Source: Pseudomonas sp. ERMR1:02 (GTDB lineage Bacteria > Pseudomonadota > Gammaproteobacteria > Pseudomonadales > Pseudomonadaceae). From it: a stretch of DNA of 64,000 nucleotides. Location of the stretch: positions 62,001 through 126,000 of the forward strand of contig NZ_NKJI01000015.1 of NCBI RefSeq assembly GCF_002277815.1. Reading direction: 5' to 3'. Positions 61,813-64,000 of this stretch are shown one piece after another. How positions within the stretch are numbered: the stretch's first letter is position 1; each line of letters opens with the position of its first letter. Made by a program: the position numbers and the translations under genes. The notes below the pieces were generated by a model that ran no database searches, had not been told where the DNA came from, and saw nothing but the letters and a program-made list of their open reading frames with translations.

Positions 61813-62772
61813 TTAAACAGCGGGAATGTCGTCGAGGTATTTTTCCGCATCGAGGGCAGCCATGCAGCCTGCGCCAGCGGAGGTAACCGCCTGACGATAG
61901 ACGTGGTCGGCCACGTCGCCAGCAGCAAACACGCCTGCAATGGCGGTGGCAGTGGCATTGCCTTCGCTGCCGCCCTTTACCAACAGATAGCCGTTATGCA
62001 TTTTCAGTTGGTCGACGAACAGATCGGTATTGGGTTTGTGGCCGATGGCGATGAACACGCCGGTCAACGCCAGCTCCTTGATTTCGTCGGTATGGCTGTC
62101 GCGCAGGCGGGCGCCGGTCACGCCGCTGGCATCACCCAGCACTTCATCCAGATTCTGGTTCCAGTGCAGGCGGATATTGCCGTTGGCAGCTTTTTCGAAG
62201 AGTTTGTCCTGAAGGATTTTCTCCGAGCGCAGCTTGTCGCGACGGTGAATCAGATGAACTTCCTTGGCGATGTTCGACAGGTACAGTGCTTCTTCAACCG
62301 CCGTGTTGCCGCCACCGACTACAGCGACCACCTGATTGCGGTAAAAGAAACCATCGCAGGTGGCGCAGGCGGAAACCCCCTTGCCGGCAAACGTCTCTTC
62401 CGATGGCAATCCCAGATATTGCGCTGAAGCGCCGGTGGCAATGATCAGTGCGTCGCAAGTATAGGTGCCGCTGTCGCCGGTCAATTCGAATGGGCGTTGT
62501 TGCAACTTGGCCGTATGGATGTGGTCGTAGACGATCTGTGTGGCAAAGCGCTCGGCGTGTTTTTGCATGCGCTCCATCAGGATCGGGCCAGTGAGACCTT
62601 CGACATCACCTGGCCAGTTATCGACTTCGACGGTGGTGGTGAGCTGGCCACCTGCCTGTATGCCGGTGATGACAACGGGTTTGAGGTTGGCGCGGGCGGC
62701 ATACACGGCTGCGCTGTAACCGGCGGGGCCAGAACCCAGAATGATCAGACGGTGATGTTGCGCTGCGCTCAT
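61813..62772 (-). CDS. trxB: Thioredoxin reductase
   Basis: FAD/NADPH enzyme, 319 residues. FAD-binding GSGPAGYSA (residues 13-21), redox-active CATC at 136-139, and NADPH-binding VGGGNTAVEEA near 152-162. Normal length. Confidence 0.98.
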   Translation of the reverse strand: MSAAQHHRLIILGSGPAGYSAAVYAARANLKPVVITGIQAGGQLTTTVEVDNWPGDVEGLTGPILMERMQKHAERFATQIVYDHIHTAKLQQRPFELTGDSGTYTCDALIIATGASAQYLGLPSEETFAGKGVSACATCDGFFYRNQVVAVVGGGNTAVEEALYLSNIAKEVHLIHRRDKLRSEKILQDKLFEKAANGNIRLHWNQNLDEVLGDASGVTGARLRDSHTDEIKELALTGVFIAIGHKPNTDLFVDQLKMHNGYLLVKGGSEGNATATAIAGVFAAGDVADHVYRQAVTSAGAGCMAALDAEKYLDDIPAV

Positions 62773-63091
62773 AAATACACCTCATAAGCCTTTGTCACAA
62801 AAGAGAATGCATGCTCAAATTGAGCCGCATGCAATGTGCTTTTGACTATGCTACATCCAAGTGTTTCAAGCATGGCATCGAACGAACAAACCCGTACAAT
62901 GCCTGGTTGTAACAGCGTTTGTAACAATGATTGTAAAAAGAGAAGCGTTGCGTCCCGGGTTTATAAAAGCCTAGGCGCAGTGTTAAAAGTAGTCCCAGTT
63001 GCGCCTGTTAACTTTGTTACCTGCCTGGATTGGGCAGTTTTTATAGTCAATCAACAGATGGACGCGCCCAAGGCGCAGGAATAGTAACGTT
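62773..63091. promoter_or_regulatory. trxB-ftsK divergent spacer
   Basis: 319 bases, AT-richer than neighbours. No gene supported. Promoters for trxB and ftsK should lie here, but none is clear enough to mark. Confidence 0.45.
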
Positions 63092-64000
63092 TTGAAGAAA
63101 TCCACCGAAGCACCCAAATCAGTCGTTCCGCTCTGGCGCCAGCAATTGCACTACCGGCTCAAGGAAGGTGCATTGATCGCCATCGGCGCGTTGTGCCTGT
63201 TCCTGATGATGGCCTTGCTGACCTATGGCAAGGACGATCCGGGCTGGAGCCATAACAGCAAGATCGATGACGTGCAGAACTTCGGCGGACCGGCGGGCTC
63301 CTACAGCGCCGATATCCTGTTCATGGTGCTCGGTTACTTCGCCTATATCTTCCCGTTGTTACTGGCGATCAAGGCTTATCAGATCTTCCGTCAGCGCCAC
63401 GAGCCGTGGCAGTGGAGCGGTTGGCTGTTTTCCTGGCGCCTGATCGGCCTGGTGTTCCTGGTGCTGTCCGGCGCTGCGCTGGCGCATATCCACTTCCATG
63501 CTGCGACCGGTCTGCCGGCCGGCGCTGGTGGTGCGCTGGGGGAAAGCCTGGGCGATCTGGCGAAGAATGCGCTGAATATTCAGGGCAGCACGCTGCTGTT
63601 TATCGCACTGTTCCTGTTTGGCCTGACGGTGTTCACCGACCTGTCGTGGTTCAAGGTGATGGACCTCACCGGCAAGATCACCCTCGACCTGTTCGAACTG
63701 TTCCAGGGGGCGGCCAATCGCTGGTGGGCGGCTCGTACCGAACGCAAGCAACTGGTCGCGCAATTGCGTGAAGTCGATGATCGTGTACACGACGTGGTCG
63801 CGCCGAGCGTCACCGACAGGCGTGAGCAGGCCAAGGTCAAGGAACGTCTGATCGAGCGTGAGCAGGCCCTGAGCAAGCACATGTCTGAGCGCGAGAAGCA
63901 GGTGCCGCCGGTAATTGCCCCGGCCCCAGCCCCAGCCCTGGCACTGGCCCCGGTCAAACCGGCAGCGGCGAGCAAGCGCGTGGAAAAAGAGAAACAGGCA
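63092..64000 (+). CDS. ftsK: DNA translocase FtsK (N-terminal part)
   Basis: Septal DNA pump; only the first 303 codons lie in the window. It starts with TTG at 63092 (AGGA at 63078-63081): MKKSTEAPKSVVPLWRQQL. Four membrane segments lie at about 27-46, 79-98, 115-135 and 166-184. Then comes the linker, with Lys/Glu-rich and Ala/Pro-rich sequence (VIAPAPAPALALAPVKPAAA). The motor domain is beyond the edge. Confidence 0.95.
   Translation, partial: MKKSTEAPKSVVPLWRQQLHYRLKEGALIAIGALCLFLMMALLTYGKDDPGWSHNSKIDDVQNFGGPAGSYSADILFMVLGYFAYIFPLLLAIKAYQIFRQRHEPWQWSGWLFSWRLIGLVFLVLSGAALAHIHFHAATGLPAGAGGALGESLGDLAKNALNIQGSTLLFIALFLFGLTVFTDLSWFKVMDLTGKITLDLFELFQGAANRWWAARTERKQLVAQLREVDDRVHDVVAPSVTDRREQAKVKERLIEREQALSKHMSEREKQVPPVIAPAPAPALALAPVKPAAASKRVEKEKQA

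Noticed and set aside
62836..63084. 82-codon frame between trxB and ftsK
   Set aside because: AT-rich spacer reading with no ribosome site and no known family; it ends at the ftsK ribosome site.

Overview
The window reads as a chromosomal segment of a Pseudomonas of the fluorescens group. Codon use is GC-rich. The order nuoA-N, aceA, roxA, purB, hflD, mnmA, nudix, idh/icd, cspD/clpSA, infA, bpt, aat, trxB, ftsK is the conserved Pseudomonas arrangement. The spacers carry many Pseudomonas-type REP/REPIN palindromes.

Layout. (1) 1-4.5 kb: housekeeping genes lpxH (cut by the left edge), ppiB, glnS and cysS. (2) 4.6-12.9 kb: a sigma-54 activator gene facing an ABC-uptake operon of the GlpSTPQUV (glycerol/polyol) type. 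A -24/-12 promoter and an upstream array of seven GTTCA repeats lie between them. (3) 13.0-13.9 kb: a VapBC-like toxin-antitoxin pair with its own operator palindrome. (4) 14.1-25.5 kb: a metal-homeostasis island made of a CzcRS two-component system, CzcCBA efflux, two small PtrA-type periplasmic proteins, an OprD porin, and a DUF6124 gene behind a long self-complementary leader. A MerR-type promoter reads towards czcRS. (5) 26.0-28.4 kb: an orphan type VI secretion locus with a PAAR-like protein, a PAAR-LysM effector ending in a glycine-zipper membrane domain, and a small membrane protein placed like an immunity protein, all overlapping by ATGA. (6) 28.4-43.4 kb: complex I, 13 genes with fused nuoCD, on the minus strand. 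(7) 44-64 kb: aceA, a secretin-domain protein, a GNAT enzyme and roxA, purB-hflD-mnmA-nudJ genes, both isocitrate dehydrogenases back to back, and an N-degron set (clpS, clpA, bpt, aat) around infA, then trxB and the start of ftsK.

The genes link NADH oxidation, the isocitrate branch point (aceA against idh/icd), metal export, and targeted proteolysis.

Sequence quality. Eight genes are broken by twelve frameshifts. Every one is repaired by adding back a single base to a short mononucleotide run, and none needs a base removed. This looks like homopolymer-deletion error in the assembly more than gene decay. I give whole-gene spans for these loci, label them as pseudogenes as the sequence stands, and state where the frame breaks.
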